NCBI RefSeq assembly: GCF_028416635.1 | Contig: NZ_CP114013.1 | Location: 5,766,001 to 5,830,000 of the forward strand | Length of the DNA: 64,000 nt | Direction of reading: 5' to 3' | Source: Baekduia alba | GTDB lineage: Bacteria > Actinomycetota > Thermoleophilia > Solirubrobacterales > Solirubrobacteraceae | Shown here: positions 43,164-53,481 of the stretch, one piece after another | Position numbering within the stretch: the first letter of the stretch is position 1 | Layout: each line of letters starts with the position of its first letter | The notes under the pieces: model-generated | Seen by the model: the letters and a program-made list of their open reading frames with translations, nothing else | Told to the model about the DNA's origin: nothing | The model's database searches: none | Translations under genes and position numbers: made by a program

Positions 43164-43192
43164 GCCTCACCGCACATCCTGTTGGACTTCTC

Positions 43193-43215
43193 AGCGCCGC
43201 TCCTCGAGCGGCGCT
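43193..43215 (+). terminator. Terminator of rpsF
   Basis: AGCGCCGCT (43193-43201), loop CCTCG, AGCGGCGCT (43207-43215), then GTTTCGTTG. A perfect 9-bp stem with a weak T-rich tail, 30 nt after the rpsF stop. Confidence 0.7.
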
Positions 43216-43253
43216 GTTTCGTTGTGCGGCCGCATGCGCCCCGGGAACGACAA

Positions 43254-43284
43254 GAGCCCCCGGCGCACGGGGCGCCGAGGGCTC
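43254..43284 (-). terminator. Terminator of ssb
   Basis: A 13-bp stem with one mismatch, GAGCCC..CGGCGC (43254-43266) against GCGCCG..GGGCTC (43272-43284). On the minus strand it is followed by TTGTCGTT. It lies 30 nt beyond the ssb stop. Confidence 0.7.
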
Positions 43285-43313
43285 GTCGAAGCTGCGCAGG
43301 CTGCGCGCGCGGC

Positions 43314-43802
43314 CTAGAACGGGATGTCGTCGTCGGCCGGCGTGGACACCGGGGCCGAGACGGGCGTGGGCTGCGGCGGGCCGAAGTCGCTCGTGTCCGT
43401 CGGAACGTCGGAGCGCGGGGTGAACCCGCCACCGCCACCGCCGCCGCCACCGGCGTCGTCGCGGCCGCCCAAGAACTGGACGGTGTCGGCCACGATCTCG
43501 ACCTTGGAGCGGTTCTTGCCCGTCTCCTTGTCGGCCCACTCGCTCCACTCCAGGCGGCCGTCGATCGCGACGGGGCGGCCCTTGGCGAGGTAGCGCGCGC
43601 AGTTCTCGCCCTGCGCGCCCCAGACGGTGACGTCGAAGTAGTTGGCCTTGTCGTCCCACTCGCCGGTCGAGCCGTTCTTGCGGCGAGTGTTGACGGCGAC
43701 GCGCAGCTTGCAGACGGACGTGCCGCTGGGCAGCGAGCGCAGCTCGGGATCGAAGGTCAGGTTGCCGGTCAGGATGACCCGGTTGATGTTGGAGGCGGCC
43801 AC
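43314..43802 (-). CDS. ssb: Single-stranded DNA-binding protein
   Basis: 162 residues. OB fold with NRVILTGNLTFDPELR, YFDVTVWGAQGENCARYLAKG and DGRLEWSEWADKETGKNRSK; a poly-Gly linker (nine consecutive Gly) and the protein-docking tip DDDIPF. It coats single-stranded DNA in replication and repair. GTG start with AAAGGAG 7 nt upstream, so unlike its neighbours it has a classical leader. It lies on the minus strand between rpsF and rpsR, an inversion of the normal operon. Confidence 0.96.
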   Translation of the reverse strand: MAASNINRVILTGNLTFDPELRSLPSGTSVCKLRVAVNTRRKNGSTGEWDDKANYFDVTVWGAQGENCARYLAKGRPVAIDGRLEWSEWADKETGKNRSKVEIVADTVQFLGGRDDAGGGGGGGGGFTPRSDVPTDTSDFGPPQPTPVSAPVSTPADDDIPF

Positions 43803-43951
43803 GAACGGGCTCCTTTCGGGTACGAACGGAAGTCTGCGGCCAGTCTAGGGACGGGCCCTGACGGCAAAGTGGGAAAGGCTGCAACCTGCGGCCGAATCTG
43901 CGCGAAGTCGTCACCAACCGCGTGTCCGCGCGCGCAGACCGAGGTGCCAAG

Positions 43952-44644
43952 ATGCCCGGCATCGCCTTCGACGCCACCACGCCCCGCTCGCCGCTCGCGC
44001 CCGCGCTCCCGCCCGATCTCACCCCGAAGGACCTCGCCGCGCTGTGGCTCGAGGACGAGGACCGGCTGGAGGGCGTGGAGCTGACGGGCAGCGCGCCGCC
44101 CGACCTCCGCGCCCGCAACGTCACGATCGAGGACGCGCGCATCGCCGGCTCCCTCGCGAGCGCGCGCCTGCACGACCTCCACCTCCACGACGCCGTGATC
44201 GCCGGCGCCGACCTCGCGAACGTCGACCTCCGGCAGGCCCACCTCAGCCGCCTCACCGTCACGAGCGCACGCCTGACCGGCGCCCAGCTCATCCGGGCCA
44301 CGCTTCAGGACGTCACGCTCACCGACTGCCGCCTGGACTTCGCCGTCCTGGCCGAGGCCCGCCTCGATCGCGTGCTCCTGCGCAACTGCGTCCTGACCGA
44401 GGCGACGCTCGAGCAGGCGCAGCTGCGCGACGTCCGGTTCGAGTCCTGCGACCTGACCCGCGCGTCGCTCGGCCAGTCCCAGCACCTGCGCGTCGAGCTG
44501 CACGGCTGCCGCCTGGCCGAGGTCCGCTCCCTCTCCGACCTCCGCGGCGCCGCGCTGCCCTACCCCGACATGGTCGACCAGGCCGTCAACCTCGCCGGCG
44601 CGCTGGGCATCCGCATCGCGACGGACCCCGACGAAGACGCGTAG
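43952..44644 (+). CDS. Pentapeptide-repeat-like protein
   Basis: 230 residues from ATG 43952, with GAGGTG 5 nt upstream. From about residue 55 to 190 the sequence has a five-residue rhythm with Leu/Ala centres ([38 protein letters not shown]), which folds as a right-handed quadrilateral beta helix. Some such proteins mimic DNA and protect gyrase, but this is only one possible role. It occupies the position between rpsF and rpsR where ssb is normally found. Confidence 0.78.
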   Translation: MPGIAFDATTPRSPLAPALPPDLTPKDLAALWLEDEDRLEGVELTGSAPPDLRARNVTIEDARIAGSLASARLHDLHLHDAVIAGADLANVDLRQAHLSRLTVTSARLTGAQLIRATLQDVTLTDCRLDFAVLAEARLDRVLLRNCVLTEATLEQAQLRDVRFESCDLTRASLGQSQHLRVELHGCRLAEVRSLSDLRGAALPYPDMVDQAVNLAGALGIRIATDPDEDA

Positions 44645-44796
44645 CGCACGCCGCTAGACTGCTCCGTCCGCGACGTGCGCTAATGACCGGGAAGCGATCC
44701 GGGCCGCACGCATGTCACACTGTCCGTTCGCGCGTCCAGCTAGGCGCGCGTTCGCACGTCAAGACTTCATTCGCAACACCCAAGCAGAAGGACACC
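44645..44796 (+). promoter_or_regulatory. rpsR-rplI promoter and structured leader
   Basis: TAGACT at 44655-44660 is a likely -10, giving a leader of about 130 nt. It can form a two-tier stem (GTGCG 44675-44679 / CGCAC 44705-44709 outside CCGG 44687-44690 / CCGG 44699-44702) and a second hairpin (GCGCG 44730-44734 / CGCGC 44745-44749). The long leader suggests post-transcriptional control of S18, for example by S6:S18 feedback, now that rpsF is a separate unit; this is inference. Confidence 0.4.
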
Positions 44797-45129
44797 ATGG
44801 CCAAGCAGCGCAAGAGCGCCACGAAGCCCGCTCGTCGGCGGGACAAGAAGGGCGGCCCGGGCAGCGGGCGTCGTAAGCCCTGCCCGTACTGCAAGGACAA
44901 GATCGAGCTCGTCGACTACAAGGACGTCACCGGCCTGCGCCGGTTCGTCTCCGAGCGCGGCAAGATCCGATCCCGCAGGATCACCGGCGCCTGCCGCCGG
45001 CACCAGAACCAGATCGCGACCGCCGTCAAGCGCGCCCGCGAGCTGGCCCTGCTGCCCTACGCGGCCGAGCCCGCCTCCGAGAGCGTCGGCGGCCGCCGCG
45101 GCCGTGACCGCGATCGGGACCGGGACTAG
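44797..45129 (+). CDS. rpsR: 30S ribosomal protein S18 (zinc-type)
   Basis: 110 residues. CPYCKDK and CRRHQ supply a C-x2-C...C-x2-H zinc site (C+ type), and [19 protein letters not shown] is the S18 core. It has extended, very basic N-terminal and charged C-terminal ([12 protein letters not shown]) ends. AGAAGGA 5 nt before the ATG fixes the start. It pairs with S6 in the 30S platform. rplI follows after 4 nt. Confidence 0.95.
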   Translation: MAKQRKSATKPARRRDKKGGPGSGRRKPCPYCKDKIELVDYKDVTGLRRFVSERGKIRSRRITGACRRHQNQIATAVKRARELALLPYAAEPASESVGGRRGRDRDRDRD

Positions 45130-45133
45130 CAGC

Positions 45134-45583
45134 ATGCCCGAAGCCATCCTGCTCAAGGACGTCGACGGCGTCGGCTCCCGCGGAGCCGTCGTGGACGTCT
45201 CCAAGGGCTACCTCCGCAACTTCCTGATCCCGCGCAAGCTCGCCGCGCCGGCCACCAAGGGCCTGCTGCGCGAGGCCACGCGCAACCAGGACGCCTACAA
45301 CAAGGCGACCGCCACGCGCATCGCGCAGGCCCAGGAGCACGCGGAGCAGCTCAACAAGACGGTCCTGACCATCTCGCAGCAGGCCGGCGAGGACGGCCGC
45401 CTGTTCGGCTCGGTCACGACCCAGGACATCGCGGACGAGATCAAGGCGGCGCGCAGCATCGACGTCGACCGCCGCAAGATCCACCTCGACGACCCGATCA
45501 AGAACGTCGGGACCTACCAGGTGGTCCTCGAGGTCGCCGAAGGCGTCACCGCGACGGTCAAGGTGATGGTCTCCGAGGCCTAG
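45134..45583 (+). CDS. rplI: 50S ribosomal protein L9
   Basis: 149 residues, the standard length. N-terminal domain AILLKDVDGVGSRGAVVDVS and GYLRNFLIPRKLA bind 23S rRNA near the L1 stalk, a long connecting helix (about 40-75) and the C-terminal domain (DGRLFGSVTTQDIADEI) follow. It is co-transcribed with rpsR and ends at a strong terminator. Confidence 0.96.
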   Translation: MPEAILLKDVDGVGSRGAVVDVSKGYLRNFLIPRKLAAPATKGLLREATRNQDAYNKATATRIAQAQEHAEQLNKTVLTISQQAGEDGRLFGSVTTQDIADEIKAARSIDVDRRKIHLDDPIKNVGTYQVVLEVAEGVTATVKVMVSEA

Positions 45584-45613
45584 GCCCCGGCCGCCGCAGC
45601 GCATCGCTTCACC

Positions 45614-45641
45614 GAAGGGCGCCCCGAGCGGGGCGCCCTTC
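45614..45641 (+). terminator. Terminator after rplI
   Basis: GAAGGGCGCCCC (45614-45625), loop GAGC, GGGGCGCCCTTC (45630-45641), then GTCGTTCC. A perfect 12-bp stem 30 nt after the rplI stop; it separates rplI from dnaB. Confidence 0.8.
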
Positions 45642-45716
45642 GTCGTTCCGGCAAGGCCCGAACGAATTCGCGCGCGCAATGCGGCAACTTCCCGGAGATG
45701 CCGCCGCGGGGAGCGT

Positions 45717-45722
45717 TACCTT
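45717..45722 (+). promoter_or_regulatory. -10 box (TACCTT) for dnaB
   Basis: TACCTT ends 10 nt before GTG 45733; the gap has no ribosome site. It favours this start over the ATG at 45679, which lies upstream of the promoter. Confidence 0.4.
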
Positions 45723-45732
45723 CGGTAGCGCC

Positions 45733-47157
45733 GTGACGACGTACGACCAGGACTACAACTACGAGGACTACGCGCCCGGCAACGCCGGTGGCGGGCCGCT
45801 CGCGCAGGCCGCGCTCGCCCCGCCGCACTCGCTCGAGGCCGAGCAGTCGGTCCTCGGCGCCGTGCTGCTCTCCGACAAGGTCCACTACGCCTACGTCATC
45901 GAGGAGGGCCTCAAGCCCGACGACTTCTACCGGGAGCGCCACCAGGTCATCTACGACTCGATGATCGCGCTGTACTCCGAGAGCGAGCCGATCGACGTCG
46001 TCACGGTCACCGAGCACCTGCGCGCGCGCGGCGCGCTGGAGCAGGCCGGCGGCCCCGCCGAGATCGACGCGCTGACCGCCGCGGTCCCGGCCGTCGGCAA
46101 CCTGCGCCGCTACGGCCAGATCGTCCGCGAGATGTCGCTGTTGCGCAAGCTGCTCAACGCGACCTACGAGATCCAGTCCTCGGTCCACAACCACGAGGGC
46201 CTCCCGCGCGACATCGTCGAGCAGGCCGAGAAGGCGATGCTCGAGGTCGGCCGCGACGACCGCCAGAAGGACTTCCGCAAGGTCGGCGAGGTCCTGCACG
46301 AGGAGCTCGACCGCTGGCACGAGCTGTCCACCGAGGGCAAGTCGATGACCGGCACGCCGTCGGGCTTCCACGAGCTCGACGAGATGACCGGCGGCTTCCA
46401 GCCCGGCAACATGATCATCGTCGCCGCGCGCCCGTCGATGGGCAAGTCGGCGCTCGTCACGAACTTCGCCGAGAACGTCGCGCTGCACCCGGACCGGCCG
46501 CGCCCCGTCGCGCTGTTCAGCCTGGAGATGTCGGAGTCCGAGCTCGCCCAGCGCTTCATCGCGTCGCAGGCCTCGATCAAGGGCGACGACCTGCGCAAGG
46601 GCCGCCTGAAGGACCCGCGCAAGTGGCAGCGCGTGCTGGAGACCGCGGCGCGTTACGACCGCTCGCCGCTCTACGTCGACGACTCGTCCGACATCGGCAT
46701 CCTCGAGGTCCGCGCCAAGGCGCGCCGCCTGCACCAGCAGACGATGAGCGAGTACGGCGGCCTGGGCATGATCATCGTCGACTACCTCCAGCTGCTGCGC
46801 ACCGACGCCCGGACCGACAACCGCGTCCAGGCGATCGGCGAGATCTCCCGCGGCCTGAAGATCCTCGCGCGTGAGCTCGAGGTCCCGGTCATCGCGCTGT
46901 CGCAGCTGTCGCGTGGGGTCGAGTCGCGCACCGACAAGCGCCCGATGCTCTCCGACCTGCGCGAGTCCGGCCAGATCGAGCAGGACGCCGACCTCGTCAT
47001 GTTCATCTACCGCGACGAGTACTACAACGAGAACACCGACCGCCCGGGCGAGGCCGACCTCATCGTCGCCAAGCACCGCAACGGCGGCCTCGGCGACGTG
47101 CCGCTGACCTTCCAGGGCGAGTACCCGCGCTTCCTGGGCCTGCAGCGCGCGGCGTAG
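45733..47157 (+). CDS. dnaB: Replicative DNA helicase DnaB
   Basis: 474 residues from GTG 45733. N-terminal primase-interaction domain (PHSLEAEQSVLGAVLLSD), RecA-like motor with Walker A ARPSMGKSAL (near residue 235), FSLEMSESELAQR, Walker B MIIVDYLQLL, VIALSQLSRGVE and the arginine-finger region KHRNGGLGD. It unwinds DNA at the fork as a hexamer. No intein or homing element is inserted. An ATG at 45679 would add 18 residues. Confidence 0.95.
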   Translation: MTTYDQDYNYEDYAPGNAGGGPLAQAALAPPHSLEAEQSVLGAVLLSDKVHYAYVIEEGLKPDDFYRERHQVIYDSMIALYSESEPIDVVTVTEHLRARGALEQAGGPAEIDALTAAVPAVGNLRRYGQIVREMSLLRKLLNATYEIQSSVHNHEGLPRDIVEQAEKAMLEVGRDDRQKDFRKVGEVLHEELDRWHELSTEGKSMTGTPSGFHELDEMTGGFQPGNMIIVAARPSMGKSALVTNFAENVALHPDRPRPVALFSLEMSESELAQRFIASQASIKGDDLRKGRLKDPRKWQRVLETAARYDRSPLYVDDSSDIGILEVRAKARRLHQQTMSEYGGLGMIIVDYLQLLRTDARTDNRVQAIGEISRGLKILARELEVPVIALSQLSRGVESRTDKRPMLSDLRESGQIEQDADLVMFIYRDEYYNENTDRPGEADLIVAKHRNGGLGDVPLTFQGEYPRFLGLQRAA

Positions 47158-49232
<2,075 letters not shown>

Positions 49233-49239
49233 GGCCGGA

Positions 49240-49246
49240 TAGCCTA
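49240..49246. promoter_or_regulatory. Symmetric bidirectional -10 element TAGCCTA
   Basis: Plus-strand TAGCCT (49240-49245) ends 9 nt before GTG 49255; minus-strand TAGGCT (49246-49241) ends 8 nt before ATG 49232. The two start codons are 22 nt apart, so both messages would begin within about 3 nt of their start codons. Confidence 0.55.
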
Positions 49247-49254
49247 GTGAGCCC

Positions 49255-50280
49255 GTGGGAAGCAACGACCTTCCGCGCGGCGCGGTGATCGGCCTGGGCA
49301 TGATGGGCCGCCACCACGCGCGCATCCTCCAGTCCAACCCCGCGATGCGCTTCGCCGGCGCCGTGGACCCGGGTGGCGACCGCTTCGACGCCGTGCTCGA
49401 CGGCGCGCGCGTCCACGCGACGCTCGACGACCTGCTCTCCGCGGGCGAGGCCCCCGACTTCGCCGTCGTCGCCGTCCCGACCGAGGAGCACCTGCCGATC
49501 GTGCGGTCGCTGGCCACCGCGGGCGTCCACGTGCTGATCGAGAAGCCGCTGGCCGCGACGGTCGACGAGGCGCGCGCGATCATCGACGTGTGCGCCGAGC
49601 ACGGCGTCGTCGGCGCCGTCGGCCACGTCGAGCGCTGCAACCCGGCGCTGCGCGAGCTGCGCGCGCGCGTCCTCGACGGGCAGCTCGGCGACGTCTTCCT
49701 GGTCGCGACCGAGCGCGTCGGGCCGTTCCCGGACCGCGTCCGCGACATCGGCGTCGTCAAGGACCTGGCGACCCACGACCTCGACCTCGTCCGTTGGCTG
49801 GGCGACGCGCCGATCGAGCGCGTCGCGGCGCAGACCCAGCACCGCATGGGCCGTGAGCACGAGGACCTCGTGCTGGTCACCGGGCGCGTCGAGAACGGGC
49901 GCGCCTTCAACTCCGTCGTCGACTGGCTGACGCCGACCAAGGTGCGCCGCACGCGCGTGCTCGGGGAGCGCGGGATGCTCGTCGCCGACACGCTGGCCGC
50001 CGACCTCTTCTTCTACGCCAACGCGCACGTCCCGACCGGCGGCTGGCCGGAGATGCAGGCGCGCCGCGGCGTCGCCGAGGGCGACATGACGCGCTACGCG
50101 ATCGAGCGCCGCGAGCCGCTGGCCGTCGAGCTGGAGGAGTTCGTCGCGGTGCTCGGCGGCGCCGACGCGACCAAGGTGGTGTCCTTGGCCGAGGGCCTGG
50201 AGACCGTGGCGGTCGCCGAGGCGGTCCTGGCGTCGGCCGCGAGCGGCGAGACGGTCGCGCTGACCGGGAGCGCCTCCTAG
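49255..50280 (+). CDS. Gfo/Idh/MocA-family oxidoreductase (WbpB-like candidate)
   Basis: 341 residues. Rossmann fold AVIGLGMMGRHHARIL, the family's EKPLA motif (IEKPLAATVDEA) and GHVERCNPALRELR, with catalytic-site H in KDLATHDLDLVRWLG. WbpB/WlbA members oxidise C3 of UDP-GlcNAc-uronic acid. Context with a UDP-sugar 6-dehydrogenase, hexapeptide acetyltransferase and 2-epimerase favours that role, but the family is broad. GTG start, leaderless. Confidence 0.85.
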   Translation: MGSNDLPRGAVIGLGMMGRHHARILQSNPAMRFAGAVDPGGDRFDAVLDGARVHATLDDLLSAGEAPDFAVVAVPTEEHLPIVRSLATAGVHVLIEKPLAATVDEARAIIDVCAEHGVVGAVGHVERCNPALRELRARVLDGQLGDVFLVATERVGPFPDRVRDIGVVKDLATHDLDLVRWLGDAPIERVAAQTQHRMGREHEDLVLVTGRVENGRAFNSVVDWLTPTKVRRTRVLGERGMLVADTLAADLFFYANAHVPTGGWPEMQARRGVAEGDMTRYAIERREPLAVELEEFVAVLGGADATKVVSLAEGLETVAVAEAVLASAASGETVALTGSAS

Positions 50281-50283
50281 CCG

Positions 50284-51582
50284 ATGCGCGCGGTCGTCAT
50301 CGCCCTGGGCAAGGTCGGGCTGCCGCTGGCCGCGCGGATCGCGCTGGCGGGCCACGCGGTCGTCGGCGCCGACGTCGACCCGCGGGTCGTGGATCTGGTC
50401 AACGCCGGCGAGGCGCCGTTTCCCAACGAGGCGGGCCTGCCGGAGGCGCTGCGCGAGACCGTGGCCGACGGGCGGCTGCGCGCGGTGACCGACACGGCCG
50501 CCGCGGTGGCCGACGGCCCGGACCTCGTCGTCGCCGTCCCGCCGCTGGTGGTCGACGCGACCGCCCGCCCGGACTGGGGCATCCTCGACGCGGTCGTCGC
50601 CGACATCGGCCGCGGCCTGAAGGCCGGGACCACGGTGTCGGTCGAGACGACGGTCCCGGTCGGCACGACGCGCGCCCGCGTCGCGCCGGCGCTGGAGGCC
50701 GCCTCCGGGCTGCGCGAGGGCACCGACTTCCACGTGGTCTTCTCGCCCGAGCGCATCTTCAGCGGCCGCGCGATCGAGGACCTGGACAAGTACCCCAAGT
50801 TGGTTGGCGGCCTCAGCGCCGCCGGTGAGGCGCGCGGCATCGAGTTGTACGCGTCGTTCCTCGACGCCGAGGTCCGCGGCCTCGGCTCCGCGGAGGCGGC
50901 CGAGCTGAGCAAGCTCGCCGAGACGACCTACCGCGACGTCAACATCGCCTTCGCCAACGAGCTGGCGCGCTACGCCGACACGCTCGGGATCGACGTCCTC
51001 AGCGTCATCGACGCCGCCAACTCCCAGCCCTACTCGCACGTCCACCGGCCCGGGATCGCGGTCGGCGGCCACTGCATCCCGGTCTACCCGCGCTTCCTGC
51101 TGGCCGGCGACGCCGACGCGCGCCTGCCGATCGTCGCGCGCGAGGTCAACGAGCGGATGCCGGCCTACGCCGCCGACCTGGTCGCGGAGGGCGTGGCCGG
51201 GCGCCGCGTGCTGATCCTCGGGATCGCCTACCGCGGCGGCGTGAAGGAGACCGCGTTCTCAGGCGCCTTCCCCCTGCGCGACACGCTGCTCGGGCGCGGC
51301 GCCGAGGTCGTCGCCCACGACCCGCTGTTCAGCGCCGACGAGCTGCGTGCCCACGGCTTCGAGCCCTGGGACGGCGAGAGCGCCGTCGACGTCGCGATCG
51401 TCCAGGCCGACCACGCCCAGTACGCGGCGCTGGGCGCCGCCGACCTGCCCGGCGTGCAGGTGGTCGTCGACGGCCGCGGGATCCTCGACGCCGCGCGGTT
51501 CGCCGGCGTCCCGGTCCGCCGCATCGGCCGCCCCGAGGGCTCCGCGCAGGACGCGGGCTCGGCGATCGCGCCGCGCAGCTGA
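50284..51582 (+). CDS. UDP-sugar 6-dehydrogenase (WecC/WbpA-like)
   Basis: 432 residues. NAD-binding region VIALGKVGLPLAARIA (Ala replaces the first Gly of GxGxxG), VETTVPVGTT, the helix with catalytic Lys SKLAETTYRDVNIAFANE, and the nucleophile Cys in VGGHCIPVYP. It oxidises the C6 hydroxyl of UDP-GlcNAc or UDP-ManNAc to a carboxylate in two steps. It follows the oxidoreductase by 3 nt in one operon. Confidence 0.9.
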   Translation: MRAVVIALGKVGLPLAARIALAGHAVVGADVDPRVVDLVNAGEAPFPNEAGLPEALRETVADGRLRAVTDTAAAVADGPDLVVAVPPLVVDATARPDWGILDAVVADIGRGLKAGTTVSVETTVPVGTTRARVAPALEAASGLREGTDFHVVFSPERIFSGRAIEDLDKYPKLVGGLSAAGEARGIELYASFLDAEVRGLGSAEAAELSKLAETTYRDVNIAFANELARYADTLGIDVLSVIDAANSQPYSHVHRPGIAVGGHCIPVYPRFLLAGDADARLPIVAREVNERMPAYAADLVAEGVAGRRVLILGIAYRGGVKETAFSGAFPLRDTLLGRGAEVVAHDPLFSADELRAHGFEPWDGESAVDVAIVQADHAQYAALGAADLPGVQVVVDGRGILDAARFAGVPVRRIGRPEGSAQDAGSAIAPRS

Positions 51583-51597
51583 CCGACGCGCCCGACG

Positions 51598-52665
51598 CTA
51601 CGTGTGCGCGTCGATCGCCGCCACGACACGCTCGCCCGCGCGCCCGTCGCCGTAGAGCTCCGGCCGTGCCGCCGGCGGCGTCTCGCGCAGTGCCGTGAGC
51701 GCGGAGTGGAGGTCCAGGTCGACCAGGACGTTCCAGCCGGCGTCGACCGTCTCGACCCACTCGGTCGTGTCGCGCAGCGTCACGCACGGCACGCCGGCGA
51801 AGTAGGCCTCCTTCTGCACGCCGCCGCTGTCGGTCAGCACGCGGCGGGCGTTGGTCAGCAGCGCGGTGAAGGCCATGTAGCCCAGCGGCGGCGCGAGACG
51901 GACGTGGTCGGCGCCGGCCAGCTCGTCCAGCCAGCCCGCGGCGTCGAGGCGCGCGCCGGTGCGCGGGTGCAGCGGCAGCACCACCGGCTCGTCGAGCGCC
52001 AGGAGGATGTCCACCAACCTGCGCAGGCGCTCCGGGACGTCCACGTTGCCGGCGCGGTGCGCGGTGCACAGCACGAACGCGCCCGGCTCCACGCCGGCGT
52101 CGCGCAGCGCCCGCAGCTCGGTCCGCGCGCGCGGCTGGAACATCATCGACACGTCGACCATCACGTCGCCGACCAGCACGACGCGCCCCGCGACCGACTC
52201 GCGCGCGAGGTTGGCCTGCGCGGTCTCCGACGGCACGAGCAGCAGGTCGCTGAGGTGGTCGGTCAGCACGCGGTTGAGCTCCTCGGGCATGGCCCGGTCG
52301 AACGACCGCATCCCGGCCTCGACGTGCACGACCGGGATCCGGGCCTGCGCCGCGGCCAGGCCGCCGGCGACCGTCGAGTTCGTGTCGCCGTAGACGAGCA
52401 CGACGTCGGGCGCCTCGTCCTGGAGCAGCGGCCCGATCGCGCCCAGCATCCGCGCGGTCTGCTCCGTGTTCGTGCCTCCGGCGATGTGCAGCTGGTGCTC
52501 GGGCCGCGGGACCTGCAGCTCCGCGAAGAAGATCGCGCTCAGCTCATCATCATGATGTTGGCCGGTGTGGACGATGACCTCGTCGTGGGCCTCGCGCAGC
52601 AGCCGCGACACGGCCGCGGCCTTGACGAACTGCGGCCGGTTGCCGATGACCGTGACGATCTTCAT
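51598..52665 (-). CDS. wecB: UDP-N-acetylglucosamine 2-epimerase-like enzyme (WecB/WbpI family)
   Basis: 355 residues, GT-B-like fold. KIVTVIGNRPQFVKAAAVSR at the start, YGDTNSTVAG, VHVEAGMRSF and LTDSGGVQKEAY are the non-hydrolysing epimerase signatures. The specificity loop reads RDTTEWVETVDAGWNVLV rather than the ERPE form of classical WecB, so the substrate may be a modified UDP-GlcNAc. It starts immediately after the stop of the class IV aminotransferase and converges on the 6-dehydrogenase. Confidence 0.9.
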   Translation of the reverse strand: MKIVTVIGNRPQFVKAAAVSRLLREAHDEVIVHTGQHHDDELSAIFFAELQVPRPEHQLHIAGGTNTEQTARMLGAIGPLLQDEAPDVVLVYGDTNSTVAGGLAAAQARIPVVHVEAGMRSFDRAMPEELNRVLTDHLSDLLLVPSETAQANLARESVAGRVVLVGDVMVDVSMMFQPRARTELRALRDAGVEPGAFVLCTAHRAGNVDVPERLRRLVDILLALDEPVVLPLHPRTGARLDAAGWLDELAGADHVRLAPPLGYMAFTALLTNARRVLTDSGGVQKEAYFAGVPCVTLRDTTEWVETVDAGWNVLVDLDLHSALTALRETPPAARPELYGDGRAGERVVAAIDAHT

Positions 52666-53460
52666 CTACGCGCCGAGCTCGTCGCGCATGTGGGCCGTGA
52701 AGACCTCGTGCGCCGCCGCCGTCAGCGGCCCCGGCGCGGCCGGCAGCTCGCGGCCGTCGATCGCGACCGCCGGCTGCACTTCGCGCGTCGTGGACGCCAG
52801 GAACGCCTCGCGCGCGCCGCCGAGCTCCTCCACCGTAACGACCTCCTCGCGCGCATGCGGCAACAACGACAACAACCGCCGGCGCGTGATCGAGTCCAGG
52901 ATGTGGTCGCTCAGCGGCGGCGTCACGAGCGTCTCGCCGTCCAAGGACGCGAAGAACGCCGACGTCGGCGCCTCCAGCACGCGGCCGTGCGGCGTGACGA
53001 GCAGCGCCTCGGTCCCGCCGCGCTCGACCGCGATCCGCGTCGCGAGCATGTTCGAGCCGTAGGACAAGGACTTGACCCCGTCGAGGATCCGCGTCGGCAC
53101 GTACTCGACGGTCGCCAGCCGCAGCGGCGGGTCCTCGCCGCGCTCGGGCTCGACCAGGCCGATCCGGCGGCCGCCGCGCGTGACGATGAACCGCAGCGCG
53201 CCGGTGACCGGCCCGGCCGCCTCGGCCAGCGTCTCGATGTCGGCGCGGACCGCGTTGAGGTCGATCTCCAGGCGCATGTTCTGGGCCGACGTCGCCATGC
53301 GGCGCAGGTGGTCGTCGAGCGCGAACATCTGGCCGTCGTGCAGGGAGACGACCTCGAACACGCCGTCGCCGCGGATGAGGCCGAGGTCGGTGACCCCGAT
53401 CGTCGCGTCGGCGGCGGGCAGGACCGTGCCGTCGAGGATGGCGAGCGCGTCGTGGGCCAT
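52666..53460 (-). CDS. PLP-dependent class IV aminotransferase
   Basis: 264 residues, fold type IV. LGLIRGDGVFEVVSLHDGQM and LDDHLRRM are the N-terminal family pattern; the catalytic Lys is in DGVKSLSYGSNMLA; the phosphate-binding segment is RVLEAPTSAFFA. Relatives are branched-chain or D-amino acid aminotransferases and aminodeoxychorismate lyase. Its stop codon abuts the epimerase ATG with no gap. GACAAT ends 6 nt before the ATG. Confidence 0.88.
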   Translation of the reverse strand: MAHDALAILDGTVLPAADATIGVTDLGLIRGDGVFEVVSLHDGQMFALDDHLRRMATSAQNMRLEIDLNAVRADIETLAEAAGPVTGALRFIVTRGGRRIGLVEPERGEDPPLRLATVEYVPTRILDGVKSLSYGSNMLATRIAVERGGTEALLVTPHGRVLEAPTSAFFASLDGETLVTPPLSDHILDSITRRRLLSLLPHAREEVVTVEELGGAREAFLASTTREVQPAVAIDGRELPAAPGPLTAAAHEVFTAHMRDELGA

Positions 53461-53466
53461 GGCCCC

Positions 53467-53472
53467 ATTGTC
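53467..53472 (-). promoter_or_regulatory. -10-like box (GACAAT) for the aminotransferase-epimerase unit
   Basis: Minus-strand GACAAT ends 6 nt before ATG 53460. The same hexamer and gap occur before the GNAT gene at 60908. It lacks the first T of the consensus. Confidence 0.35.
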
Positions 53473-53481
53473 GCCGATCCG

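Noticed and set aside
43182-44084. Plus-strand frame through ssb as a continuation of the rpsF operon
   Set aside because: ssb is unmistakable on the minus strand (OB fold plus DDDIPF), with its own ribosome site and terminator.
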